The notes below the pieces were generated by a model, which was given only the letters and a program-made list of their open reading frames with translations, did no database searches and was not told the origin of the DNA. Made by a program: the position numbers and the translations under genes. Of a stretch of 64,000 nt of DNA, positions 12,244 to 23,677 are shown in pieces (within the stretch, counting starts at the first letter, position 1; every line of letters begins with the position of its first letter). The DNA is from Congeria kusceri (Eukaryota > Mollusca > Bivalvia > Myida > Dreissenidae), in assembly GCA_027627225.1 (NCBI GenBank), contig CM051025.1, positions 59,263,681 to 59,327,680 of the forward strand, read 5' to 3'.

Positions 12244-13117
12244 AAATAATACCAATATTTTATTGTTTACTTTAGGTATTATTTTGTATACAATATTATT
12301 AATATAATACACATTAAAATCATTAATGCCAATAATTAGAGAAATCTTAAATTTATAGATACTGTACATAACAATATTGGAGATCTGAAAGTTAAACAAA
12401 ATAAAATATTCCAAAATGAATTAATAAATTTAATTACAGGAAGACGTAATCATTAAAGTTTAATGGTGGCCAACACCGAAAACATAAAAGCTGCTACATG
12501 TGTACACGTTTCGCCACAACTTGAGGTCGCAGTGGATGGCTTAGAATATGCCCATCTTCTCTGCGATGATCCCGGGGTTTAGGGCTTTTTCAGACTGGGA
12601 GTTGATCACCTTAAATAAAATAGCAATATTACATGTACATTTTAAATACATAGTTTTAGCATTTTGTATTATAATTTATAGACCTCATTGACCATGTCCC
12701 TTATTGTACTAAATCAAGCATGAAAGGAGTGACTCACTGACTGCCAACAGGTGCATGTAATTCACATACAATTTACAAATGCTACATAAAGTAACATATC
12801 ATTGTCAAAAACACTGGTTTGAAATTAAAGTACCAATTACCAATAAATTACAAAACAGATTATTTCATAGGCACACACTTACTGTTTACCTATTAAATGA
12901 GGCTAATCACATGTTTCTTGTCAATAACAACTAAACGCCTGATGTCCACATTCAACGTTATTCACAGCATCAAAACTTGTACAGTTTTTCTGATCGCCGT
13001 GTGTATACACAGTCAGAATATGAACACACTTGTATGATGTCTATCGGTTATTTTTAGTCATTTTACGCTTCAGAAAACATGAGCATTTTTCTTATTGAGT
13101 CATATAATTATATTTAG
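12244..13117. other. Gene-free AT-rich stretch
   Basis: No convincing gene. The words 'aatacacattaaaat' recur near 12307, repeating the SINE target site, so part of this sequence may be an older local duplication. Confidence 0.4.
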
Positions 13118-13169
13118 AGGTCTAATTACCCCTAAACGGAAGTCACATCCTCAGTTACATGCGTAACCT
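13118..13169. mobile_element. 52-bp miniature derivative of the AGGTCTAATTACC element
   Basis: It reads AGGTCTAATTACC...ACGGAAGTCACATCCTCAG and then directly ATGCGTAACCT. These are the left 37 bp and right end of the longer element at 20128-20596 (and the inverted copy at 55264-55725), with about 415 bp of interior missing. Confidence 0.7.
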
Positions 13170-13741
13170 TTAAGAACTTCACCTAATATTAGTCGTCTGC
13201 AAAGATTTTGAAAATGGACTCTTACAAACACACTGTACTGGAAAGAATAACTGCCAGATGCCACCTTGACCCCATTTAGGGCTGTATTTTATGGGATGGT
13301 TGCTCTAGGGGGCATTAGGGGGGTAAATATGGGAAAATTAAAGCAAAATGTCCACCAGAGTGGCAATCCGAGACCCATTGTGTTCATCGTGTTGTTTTTC
13401 AGTTTCATTTTGACATTAATTTGCATTAGTTTCAACAATTCTCTCATTTATGTCATAATGCCTTGTGTTGTAACCCTGAATATTTAGTTTAAGAACCTGT
13501 AACTGACAATAATGCCCGCAAAGGTCTTGTCCGCACTGGCCGATGCTTTGGCCATGATGACCGTCCGACCTGCCTACTTAAAATAATACCAATTTTCCTA
13601 ATTTGCAAAGTTAACAGGTCCTATTTAGTTCATATGTTATTTTGTAATTGTAGTTCAATCAGGCTTTCAGCTGAAAAATACATGAAATGCATGCATAAAA
13701 CTCTTAAGCCGTTCACGCCAACCTAGACCCCACCTAAAGTA

Positions 13742-14215
13742 TCAGTCACATTATCCAGCGATGGGGTATACGATGGGCAACCGATGCGTTTTTTGATAAA
13801 AATGGCTGGCTGCCGGCCGGACACCCATAGTAATCGGACGGTGACTGAGGCCATCAGGCGAAACGGTTGGGGTCATCGGGAGAAAATAAGTTGTAGTTAA
13901 AAATCAGCGATGTCCCCACCGATGCCCCAAATCGCTCCTTATCGGCAACCCATCCTTTAAACATCTTTCAAGGATCGGCCGATGTATGGCCGAGCATCGT
14001 CCAGTAGCCGTTGAATCTGAGATCATCGGGGGTGAGTGGTGGGCAACAGACATCGGCCGATCATCGGTCGATGTTCGACCAAACATTGGCCCATAGTCGA
14101 ACGATGTACAACCGATGTACGAACGATGTTAACCAATGTATGAGCGATGTAATATACATCGGCCGATTACCGCTCGAACATCGGTCTTTGATTAGCGATG
14201 CATCGCTGGGCCTTT
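13742..14215. repeat. Left subterminal repeat block of the PIF element
   Basis: CGATG, CATCG and GGCCGAT motifs recur many times on both strands, for example 'catcggccgatcatcggt' near 14051. They form imperfect palindromes. The right end has a matching block, which suggests binding sites for the MADF protein or transposase. Confidence 0.6.
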
Positions 14216-14266
14216 ATAAGCGCGTCAATTTTCACATGTACAATTTTCTTTCAGCAGACAACAACA

Positions 14267-16433
14267 ATGCCACGACCGCACAAAGATATCAAGGAACCAC
14301 CAGAGGGGAGTGACAAGGGCAAAGCGAATGGGAAGGGCAAGGCGAGTGGCAAGGGCAAGTCTAGTGACAAGGGCAAGGCGCCAAAGAAGCCAACCAAAGC
14401 AACGACCAGGATGTCACCGCGTAAGAGACCGGAACAGACACTGATCACACCATCGAACATGAAGAAGATTTCGAAGACAACGCATCGCAAGCCTCCACTA
14501 CCTCGTCAATCACCGGCTCCAACAAGAGACAGCGTGTGGGGATGCCATTAGAAGAATTATCGATGGACACCATGAAGACGATAGCCAGCTGGTTCGAGGG
14601 CATGCCCATGTTCTATGACCTGGCCGACCCAAACTACAAAAACACTCAACTACGAGACATGAAGCTGACGGAATTCGGCAGGGAAATTGGCCTATCTGGT
14701 GAGCCCTTTATATAGTATCCCTTATATGACAATTGTGAATAATTGTAAAAGTTTTTGAATAAGTTTTCAATTACAAATGTTTCTTTTAAATGTCCTTATG
14801 TTCATTTTCCTCTTTTTTCGTGTGTTTCAGCCGCGGCCATCAAGCGCCATTTTGTTTCCATGAGGACCGACCACCACAAGCTGATGAAAGATACCAAGAA
14901 GAAAAGCGGATCAGGTGGCGGGAAGAGGATGACCCCTCTCCAGAGTTTCAAGTTGGCAGCGTACGCATTCCTAGACCCCTACCACAAGCCTCGGACACAG
15001 TCGGAGACATGCGGAAAGGTAAGCATCTGCACGTAGAATGTGTCGAGTTGTGATATTCTTATTCATTCTTATTTTATTCTTCTTTTGCACTACAGTAATG
15101 TTTGTCTTAGTGCAATTCTTATCCATTCATCTTATGCATTCTTATGCATTCTTACCATTACATAAACTCTTGCACAACAATTGCGAATAATTGTAAAAAT
15201 GCAATTGTTATCCATTCTTACCTTATGCATTCTTACCTTATCCATTCTTGCACACAACTCAAATTACATTTTTGCTTGCTTATGCTTCAGGTCGGAGGCG
15301 CTGATGGTGGTGACGAGTCGGAGTCGGGTGACAACATGTCAGTGGCAGATGAGCTGGGTCCCAGCACTTCGGTAGTGGCGATGGCAGAGACGAAAAAGCC
15401 ATCCGCGTCTACGTCGTCCAAGAAGGGGTTGTCGGAAGTCTTGGTGCACTACTTAGAGAAGAGTGCCAAGGAGACCAAGGAGGCTGAACAGAAGGTATAT
15501 ACATGACTATACACTTGCAACCTTGAGCATTGTCTTATACTTACATTACATTACAACATGCAAACTTTTTTATTTACAATTAAATGCAATGTTACATGTT
15601 CTGTTCACAGGTGCAGACCACAATTGCAGCCCAGAAGGTGGAGCGGACGGCCTGGGCAGAGTGGCTGGTATCGGTGCAGAGCGAGATACCCGAGGCGCGT
15701 TACCGGGACTACCAGGCCGACTCGTTCAACCTGGCCATGCGGTACATCAGGGCGCCCAGCAGCCGCAGCCGCAGTTACAGCCACAGCCACAACTGCAACA
15801 ACCCCAGGCCTTCCAGCCGGCGCCGCAGTTCCTGCCCTTCACCGCGCACCCTGCGCGTGCGCAGCAGCAGCAGCATCAGCAGTTTGCACAAGTACAGGTA
15901 TTTTGTTTCTTTGCTTTTGACATTGTATAGTACATCTTATAGCAGTTATTTTGTAACATGAACATTTTATGCATAAAACTTATATTCTTCTTTGTGCACT
16001 ACATTAATGTTTATCTGTTACTATGTTTCAGACGTCCTATCCAGCCAGAGATCAGTCTGGCCCCGCACCACCTGTCACCTCCTGGGACTTCGGAACAAGT
16101 TTGTCGTTGGGAGTGTCACCCGGCAGCAACACCTCCATGATCAACCAAGCATGGACCTTGTCTGATCAACATGCTTCGCCACTTTGCACCCCACATCAAC
16201 GTACATCCCTACGATTCAACACCTCTCTCGACACGCCCCCCGCGCCTCGACCTTTTGTGGAGACGGTGTCACAGACTCTACGAGAGGCCCGTGGGACACT
16301 CTGCAGCGAGGATCCGACATCCGGAGAAACGGTCACCACATTCGGAAACATAGAAGAATCCCCTGGTCTACGTCCGTCACAGAGAAGCAATGCGACATCA
16401 AAGTCAGCTGCGTCAGAGACTGAAGGACTTTAA
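14267..16433 (+). pseudogene. PIF-element MADF-domain DNA-binding protein, five exons, two frameshifts
   Basis: Exons: 14267-14698, 14831-15018, 15291-15494, 15611-15897, 16032-16433. GT-AG borders keep phase except where noted. The N-terminus is a basic run of DKGKA/GKGKA repeats. A MADF domain spans exons 1-2 (WFEGMPMFYDLADPNYK, LRDMKLTEFGREIGL, AAIKRHFVSMRTDHHKL). Exon 3 is acidic, then Lys-rich. Exon 4 has WAEWLVSVQSEIP, then a Gln/Pro tract. Exon 5 is Ser/Thr-rich. Exon 1 is one base short near 14433 (frames meet at KRP/GTDTD) and exon 4 one base short near 15750. AATAAA is at 16527-16532. In PIF elements this partner binds the ends and is thought to recruit the transposase; that role is from the family. 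Confidence 0.8.
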
Positions 16434-16589
16434 CTGTTCTATGGATTATATGTTACGCTGGACTTATTTACTCTTTGTAACATGTGTTTTATATATGCCT
16501 CAGTCACATTACATGTCTTATGCTGTAATAAAGCATCCATGGTCAAAAAGAAATTTGTGTGTCTGACTTGACTATAATGTTTAATAAAA

Positions 16590-16765
16590 CTGAATGATTT
16601 GAAGGTCCAAAAAAATCGAAAAAAAAAATAACTTAAAGTTGATTAAAGTAAGGTCACTTGAAAAATATTAAAGATCAAATTATTACAAGGTCAAATGGTA
16701 CAGGTCAAATAATTGAATGGTCAAATTATTATTGAAAGATCACACGATTTAAAGGTCAAATGACT
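16590..16765. repeat. Degenerate array of AAGGTCAAAT units
   Basis: At least eight copies of AGGTCA/AGATCA followed by AAT, spaced about 15-25 bp, lie after the MADF gene's polyadenylation signal. They form a short decayed minisatellite. Confidence 0.6.
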
Positions 16766-17126
16766 AAAGAAAAAGATACCAAGAGTAAAAACTATAATAA
16801 AAATAGACTTTTCTTAATATGTATACCATGCCTCTTCTTGTCTTTCGCCTCAAGGTCAAAGACTGGAAATGATAAACATTCTGCATAGTTTTAAGTGCAC
16901 AGGTGTTATTTCAACCCAATTATTTTTTTCTGAGATCTATACATTTTATTAGTGTTCATACACAAAAAAATACAAACGAAATGTTTTATATTTATTCAAC
17001 TACTCTTTTTATTCAATGTAAAAACATCTTCATCAAATCTTACAAACAACATATTTATAAACACGTGAGAAGGCAAAGATATGAATGAGTAAATTGTCTA
17101 TCACAAGCATAAATGTAATACAAATG

Positions 17127-18583
17127 TCAATTGTCTATGGCAAAATCCTGCCAGGGGACACTTCCTGCAGGACTATTAAAGTAATTCTTGAGATAGGCCC
17201 TCTGCTCCTTGCCAGCCGCAGTGGTCCTTGGTCCGCGGCCTGCTTCCTGCACGTCTTGCATAACAGCGTTGTCTCTCCAAGCCCCTGGGAGGAGTTGACC
17301 CTGGTCGTCCTCGTGGTCGAGATCTGCATTCTGGAGCCGTGGGTAGCGTCTCCTCATTATGTTGTGGAGGGTTAGACACGCCTTTGCCACACGCCTAACG
17401 TTCGCCGGCCTCAGTCTCATGGTGGTCAGCAGGCATCTAAATCGGTTGGCCAGGATCCCAAACGCGTTCTCCACGACGCGGCGCCCTCGAGAAAACCTGT
17501 AGTTGCAGATCCTCTCCTGCCTTGACAAGTAGCGGTGCGAGTACGGCTTCATCAGGTACGTGCGGAGAGGGAAAGCGTCATCCCCAACAATGAAGTATAG
17601 AGTGTCTTGGTCGTCGTTGGGCAGCGGGTCCGGCGGGGGAAGACCGAGAGTGCCCTGGCGTAGCGCGGGCTCCAGCCGCGAGCGGTTGAAGATGCCCGCG
17701 TCTGATGATGCACCGTTGGCTCCCACGTCGACCCAGAGGAACTTGTAGTCAGCGTCCACAAGCGCAAGCATCACCGTGGAGAAGAACCCCTTGAAGTTGT
17801 AGTACAGTGTGCCGCTATTTGGCGGCTTCTGAATGGCGATATGTTTGCCGTCCAAGGCCCCGCAGCAATGAGGGAAGTTCCACTTGTCCTGGAACTGCTG
17901 TGCCATTTCCCGCCAGGCGTCTTCGGTCGACGGAGTCTCCCACACCTCAGCCTGGTATTCTTCGAAGATGGCGTGGCAGACCCCCGGTATAAACAGCGAG
18001 ATAGTGTTGTGGGGGACTCGAAACGCGAAGGCCAGGTCGTGGTAACTGGCGCCAGTGGCCAGGAAGTGGAGCGTGATCGCCAACTTGAGACCAGGTGCCA
18101 AGGGAGTCCTCTGCCTGAAACATAAAAAGGAGAAAAAATACCATTAACATCTTGCAGTATAAAATAGATTTGGAACATATGTGTTTGAACAATTTGAAGT
18201 AAATTCACCACAAGTTCAGGTAAACTTACGTTGTCTTCTTGGCGATGCGTGGCCCCACTCGTGCCAGAAGCTCGTAGAACATCTCCGTCCGGCTGCATGC
18301 GGAGGAAAGACTTGAAGTCTGACGAATGCTCCGCCTCAATCTCCCTCATAAGAGTTTCGTATTGCCCAAACAGGGATCTTCTCAAGATCCAGTCTCGGAC
18401 CCACCACCTTCTTCGTCTTGGGGCTCTTTGCCGCTCTCGTTCTACTTCTTCCAACAACGCCACCAAGATAACGTCATGTTGAAGCCGGGCTTGTGCGAGT
18501 TGTTGCTGCAGCATGGCCAATCTCAGATGTCTCGGGTGCCAAAGCCATTGTGGTTGATTGACCATGCTAGGTAGGATGGTCAT
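17127..18583 (-). pseudogene. PIF/Harbinger DDE transposase (HARBI1-like), two exons, one frameshift
   Basis: Exon 1 is 18230-18583 and exon 2 is 17127-18114, joined GT-AG in phase 2/1. The DDE_Tnp_4 triad is visible. Counting from the codon at 18099-18101, the first Asp is 84 (GALDGKHIAI), the second 134 (GANGASSDAGIF), and Glu is 211 (RVVENAFGILANRF). A FKGFF motif and a helix-turn-helix-like segment (SYHDLAFAFRVPHNTIS) are present. Exon 1 has DFKSFLRMQPD, but the natural continuation (MFYELLARVGPRIAKKTT) lies in the +1 frame. One extra C at 18285-18286 (plus strand) explains this. Length fits PIF transposases. The other ORFs here are frame shadows. Confidence 0.88.
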
Positions 18584-18589
18584 TTTATA

Positions 18590-18990
18590 CTACTTGTCCG
18601 AAAGAATCGCCATCGGCCACGGGAGTTGAAGTTACTTCGGCCGACCATCACCCGGGCATCCTACAATGTCTGTAAGATGGCCGGCCAATAATTGTACGAT
18701 GTCCGATTCACCGTCCGGTCACCGGCCGAGCATTGTAGGATGATCGATGAAGACTGTCCGATGTCCGGTCGATGTCCGGCCGGTAATCGGTACCACGACG
18801 ATCAAAAAATGTTTCCGTCTGGAGTCACTCGCCGTACGATCATCGGCGGGGGTATGCACGGCCTCCGTACGATGCCTGTCGCTGTGATAGATGTGTTAAC
18901 ACTACATGGCCGATGAGGACCGATGTTGGGGCATCGCTCACGCCACCGATTACCACCGGTCTACGGTCACCGGCCGGAAATGTGACTGAG
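18590..18990. repeat. Right subterminal repeat block of the PIF element
   Basis: It is dense in CCGATG, GGCCGAC and CGGCCGG motifs on both strands (for example 'cggccggaaatgtgactga'). It mirrors the block at 13742-14215. Confidence 0.6.
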
Positions 18991-20127
18991 GCATAATGGA
19001 GATAGCGGCATCAAAATTTAAATCACCATCACAGTTTGGTTAAATTTGAGTATGTTTTTTAAATGCAGTGTTGAAAAGAACCAGGACCTCAGCCGGAACC
19101 ATCAACTCATTGGTATACAAGTCTGGGTGAAGTGACGAGTCATCAAAACTACTTTACTTGTCAACTACACTGGAGCGTTGGGGCGGGGCCGTAAAGCTGA
19201 CACAGTCGTGTCCGTACCATCGGTATTTTTTAAGGTTAGTACATAATTATTGTCATGTATTCTACGATCTAATGACTTCTTTTCCAGCCTGGCATTCTTC
19301 TTATCAACACCAGTAGGAAAAGCAAGAGTTTAACCCTTGTTGGGACTCTCAAACCCGTTTTAGAACTGAACTGTTCGCACATGAGCTCGACAATCTGAAG
19401 CCGGCATAGCGACTAGCCTTATCGCAGTAAATAACACTTAGTAAACTATTGTATATGTACACTTATTGTATCTAAGTTACACTAGTAATCACAATATTGA
19501 GTAAACATGCACAGAAAACCTTTTTATTTTCACAGATTACTCAGCAGAGAGTACCTGGAACAGATTGAAGATTGCAGTCGGCTGACCTCACCCACAGGTT
19601 CAGGTGTGACAGAAGACTGTTAATTAATATCTGGCATTGACATTTTGGGGTCAAATTCTTTTTTTGTTGTGTGACAGGAGGTCAAATCTGATGATTGTTA
19701 TGTAAACAAATTCTTTTCTGGGGTCAAATGGCATCTGAAATGCTACATTTATATGAATTTTACCCCCCAAAATGCAGAAACTTAAAAAAAATTTTGTTCA
19801 AAACGGACTAAAAACCTATTCTGTAACATTTAGAATGCCAATGAAGATTGTTTTCACTTCTGACTTTATATATTGTATCTGCTATGCCTATTAAAACTGA
19901 AACTTATGCTTAATTCTGAGTTAAAATCATGTTTTCCAGATGTACCCAAGTACATTTTTTTCCGTCTAAATGTTTGCCTCAAAACACCATTATGTGACAT
20001 TTTAAATTTTTTTTTTCCAATAAATCTTTAAACCAGTGTAATAGGACTTCATGTTCTTTCTCGAAATAGATCAGATTGATGAAAATTGATTTTTTTATTC
20101 AAATTTGAAAGGGTTGGGTTCTCTTAA
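18991..20127. other. Gene-free stretch
   Basis: No coding signal that I trust. A patch at 19548-19620 after a tttcacag acceptor-like site (GAGAGTACCTGGAACAGATTG) could be a non-coding exon but has no long frame. Confidence 0.3.
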
Positions 20128-20596
20128 AGGTCTAATTACCAAAAAACGGAAGTCACATCCTCAGGGTTAACTGTCAGTTAGATAATAAGCACATGTGGTT
20201 GAGTGCAGGATGCATATAATTTGTAAAATACAGTTTAAATGAAATGTTTTGGTATCTTTTTAAAGGTATATATGTAAGCAATAAGAAAAAAGGCTGTTTT
20301 GTGCACTACTTTTTGTCTAGTGGTTCCCAGCTTCATAACTTTTGGCCCATGTATTCATGCGCAAAATGGCAACCTCCATGCCCGTCAAAACCGGTGTGTT
20401 TTTTCTAAGGTTATTATTTTGAGTTACAACACATAGAATTTTTGGACATGCTGTTTTCTCAAAAGGTTATGTCCTCATCTTTCCAACAATGTATGGTGAT
20501 ATATTGGAAAGTAGCTTGGTCATGGTGAAAAGTGAGATCAAATTTTGAATATTTTATCTGTAACAAAGAAGGAATTTATTGGCGCATGCGTAACCT
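20128..20596. mobile_element. 469-bp non-coding element (AGGTCTAATTACC...GCGTAACCT)
   Basis: It matches, in inverted orientation and over its whole length, the sequence at 55264-55725. Shared features include 'ggttcccagcttcataactt', 'gttatgtcctcatcttt' and AAAGTAGCTTGGTCATGG. The ends are AGGTCTAATTACC and GCGTAACCT, so the terminal inverted match is only about 4-6 bp. No ORF. Confidence 0.75.
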
Positions 20597-20690
20597 AGAT
20601 AGTCTGGGGAATACCTCCAATCTGGCCGCCAACCGGTGTTTCGGTAAAATTATACCTCGTCGTGAAAACGGTCTATTAGTGATTTATGTA
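20597..20690. repeat. Short repeat shared with 10787-10850 (inverted)
   Basis: The words TAGACCGTTTTCACG and 'ttggaagtattc/ttggaggtattcc' appear on the minus strand here and on the plus strand at about 10790-10850. They suggest a roughly 70-90 bp element common to both places. Confidence 0.4.
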
Positions 20691-20700
20691 TACTCTATTC

Positions 20701-21280
20701 GGATGGAGTCGCGGTACGGACGGAGTCGCGGTAAACGATAAACGTCATCTAGCGGACATTTCTTTGTAAACAAAACCCCACACTTTTTCTAGACTGGGGT
20801 TCTTTTCATGAAAACTATATAAAAATGCAGAGAATATTGCTAAGTATAATTTGTTTTCCTAAAACTTGCTGGTATAATGCATTTCTGCTAAGAGTCTCAT
20901 CGATTTTATTGAAGTAATAAGATATTGTTTTTACTCTGTCGTCTGTGCCAAAGTATTAGAAGTAGTTCCCCGTGGGTTTTGTACACAAGTTATTTTCTTT
21001 CCGGTAATACTGTACACTATTAATTTTTTTCCAAATCGGAAAGGATTGTGCTTCCCTTGTTACTGATTACCGCGACTCCGTCGTGCCAGTTGTCAAATTT
21101 AACTTATAGACAGTGTTGTGTGGTTTGGTGTTTTGCAGGATTCCGAATGAAATAATTGTTTATTTGTTGATTGTCTTATGTGTGTAAGATATTTTTTACA
21201 GCTTATAATCGTTTATTAAAAGTTGTTATCTTTCCTTTTTGATTATTCAACAAATTGTTAGTGCCGCGACTCCATTGGAA
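20701..21280. repeat. Cluster of four GGAGTCGCGG motifs, two direct and two inverted
   Basis: GGAGTCGCGG is at 20705-20714 and 20722-20731, with its reverse complement CCGCGACTCC at 21070-21079 and 21264-21273. The pair at 20720 and 21067 matches over 15 bp (GACGGAGTCGCGGTA). The outer pair shares ATGGAGTCGCGG. The arrangement looks like an old short inverted-repeat element or a cluster of protein-binding sites. Confidence 0.45.
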
Positions 21281-21870
21281 CACAGTATACTATTGTAAAA
21301 ACTTTTGTAGGGAACATCAGCCTTAAAATCCGACACAATTTGGAAAAAATGCTTAATAATTGGCAGTTTATATTGTGTATATAAAATAAACTATGTTCGA
21401 AGTTAAATCGTTGAACGAGTTTGTTTTCATATTAGCCATCATTAAATTCGAAATTATATTATACGATACCATAATTATATTATTAAAAATTTACTACTTA
21501 ATAGTATGATAATTTTTAAGGGCAATGGATTTTTTAAATAATGTTTCCGTTTTAATGATAAAAAAATATTAAAAACATTTGCGTCAGTTATATAGATGGA
21601 ACATTTGTTTATTTAAATATATTATTCTTATTCTGCGTAGTTATGTAATGGTATGGTGTGCTTTAGATTTTATAATTAATGTGCCCTGTTAGGTGTAATT
21701 TGTTACGGACCGATAATAAGGTACTAATTAGCAGTCACCTTTGATTTTTTTCCGTAACCCTCATACCTATTAACACTTGCTTTTAAATATTTTTGTGCTC
21801 AATCTAATTTCCTCGATCGAAATACGCATTGATTAGAATTATTTAACACTACGCTATGTCATGTTGATTG
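21281..21870. other. Gene-free AT-rich stretch
   Basis: No gene, repeat boundary or RNA gene recognised. Confidence 0.3.
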
Positions 21871-21960
21871 CATGTATTATATTTATATGTGTTGTAGACG
21901 ATGTACTTGTACAAGTCTTAAATAAAATGTTCTGTTCTGTTCTGTTCTGTTCTGTTCTAA
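21871..21960 (+). mobile_element. LINE 3' tail with (TGTTC)n terminus
   Basis: It ends 'cttaaataaaatg' followed by five TTCTG/TGTTC units. The same AATAAAA plus (TTCTG)n ending closes the coding LINE fragment at 25187. Only the extreme 3' end is recognisable. Confidence 0.5.
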
Positions 21961-22416
21961 TTTCAAAGCAAGCATTTTGTCTTTGGTCCGGCTGAAATGT
22001 TACACATACTGTTATCAAAGTAATTATCTTTTAGCGAGTACCAAAACGTCTTGTATTAAAATCGCGCATGTAAGGTTTTGCTTTTAATTATTTTTATTTA
22101 GTAATCATAATAAATAGTGAATATGTTACAAAGTAACACACAAAATAATGTCAACATATATCGTTGTGTCATAAATATAACACCGAGTACCATTTAAATG
22201 GTGGGTTATTAACACTATTGTGTATTTTATATACTGTGATTTTTATCCCCACATATAAAATTATGGCACCGTATCCACACTGCAATATTTATATACGTTG
22301 TGAATTCCCATAGTGGAATAGTTATAATAACTGTGATACTATGTTAATCAGTGTGCTTGGGCGATTGGTTTTTAACCGAAGTCCCGAGGGTAAACAACCT
22401 AACATCGTCGTCGTTG

Positions 22417-22570
22417 CTTTTAATTCAAAGTATTATTCGTTATAGCTACCAATAGAGCTTTGTGTGATATTGTGATTATTACTAGTTTTTTATTTGCTTT
22501 TAATTCAATGTATTATTCGTTAAAGCTACCGATAGTGCTTCGTGTGATTTTGTGATCATTGCTGTTGTGA
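22417..22570. repeat. Tandem duplication, period about 79 bp
   Basis: 'gcttttaattcaaagtatta' at 22417 recurs as 'gcttttaattcaatgtatta' at 22496. The match continues through TTCGTTAWAGCTACCRATAG and TGTGTGATNTTGTGATNATT. It lies just upstream of the SGNH-like exon, in its probable promoter or 5' UTR. Confidence 0.75.
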
Positions 22571-22616
22571 TTTGTGTGTGTGTTTGTGTTTTGTGTGTGT
22601 TTTTGTAAACTGTGAA

Positions 22617-23583
22617 ATGGCGGTAATATTTGGACACAGCCAGGTCAAGTACATGCATCAGTACTTGACTGGTAAAAATATTACAACATTGTCTTTTCCT
22701 GGATTCAAAATATTGGATCTGTGTAGTACGGAATTGATCTTTGACCTCCTTCCATCATGCTCGGTGAGTAACTGCTATTATTATTCTTCTTCTTCTTCTT
22801 ATTATTATTATTCTATGCTGCAATAAATAGTCATAAATAGCAAATACCTCTGCCGTTAAGGTAAGGATCGAAGAAGATATATATATATATGGCACAGTGC
22901 AGAAATCGATTAATGCTTAGTAATGGTAGTGTTACATTATTACATTTTAACATGGTGATTTATCTTCATTGGACAGTAACAACATATATTAATTTCTTAT
23001 TAGTATTAGTAGTAATATTATCGATCATCAGTTGTTTTCAAAATAGTAATAAATGTAGTTTCTATGGTGAACATTATATCAATTACAATCATTGTATACT
23101 AAAAAACATTGTGACAAATAATAACGATCTTTTGATAAATCTGTCGTAGACCGGTAGTTGGTTTACTGGTGTGACATCTCATGCCCACAATACACTTGTG
23201 TAATGTCACACACCACTGATAGTGTTATCGATAATCTTGCGGCAGGGCAGACTGTCAAAACATAATCAAACAGATGCACACGCCAGTATACAGCATACCG
23301 CATTCTTTGCGCGTTTTAGTTTAGATTAGCTTGATTATCTTTGTTTAATGAACACGTGTATAACGAATACGTGTAATGCATAATTATATTTCTTAACTTT
23401 GTACACACATAGTTTTACCACTATATTGTAATGTATGGGACAGTGAATTATACGAATAAAATTGAATTAGGTAAAAAAGATTCATATTGTACTTTTTCAG
23501 TTTAAATTGGTAGTGATGAAAATGGGTGTTATAGACGTAAATAGCGATAATTTAAGCCATACATGAAGATGATGATGATGACG

Positions 23584-23622
<39 letters not shown>

Positions 23623-23635
23623 CCGGGTGATGATA

Positions 23636-23677
<42 letters not shown>

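Larger units (their letters stand above)
13742..18990. mobile_element. PIF/Harbinger transposon, near full length, MADF protein plus DDE transposase
   Basis: Candidate termini are TCAGTCACATT (13742-13752) and AATGTGACTGA (about 18979-18989); no clear 3-bp TSD could be fixed. About 470 bp at the left and 390 bp at the right are dense in CGATG/CATCGGCC motifs. Between them lie a MADF-domain gene (plus strand) and a HARBI1-type transposase (minus strand), converging on an AATAAA-rich centre. Two-gene PIF elements with a MADF or Myb-like partner are known in animals; in Drosophila both PIF genes have been domesticated. Three one-base frameshifts are visible, so the copy is recent but probably inactive, or carries consensus errors. 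Confidence 0.85.

Noticed and set aside
12151..12414. ORF reading GRLAQLVERWTTNQ
   Set aside because: This is the classic accidental translation of a tRNA sequence; here it is the SINE head.
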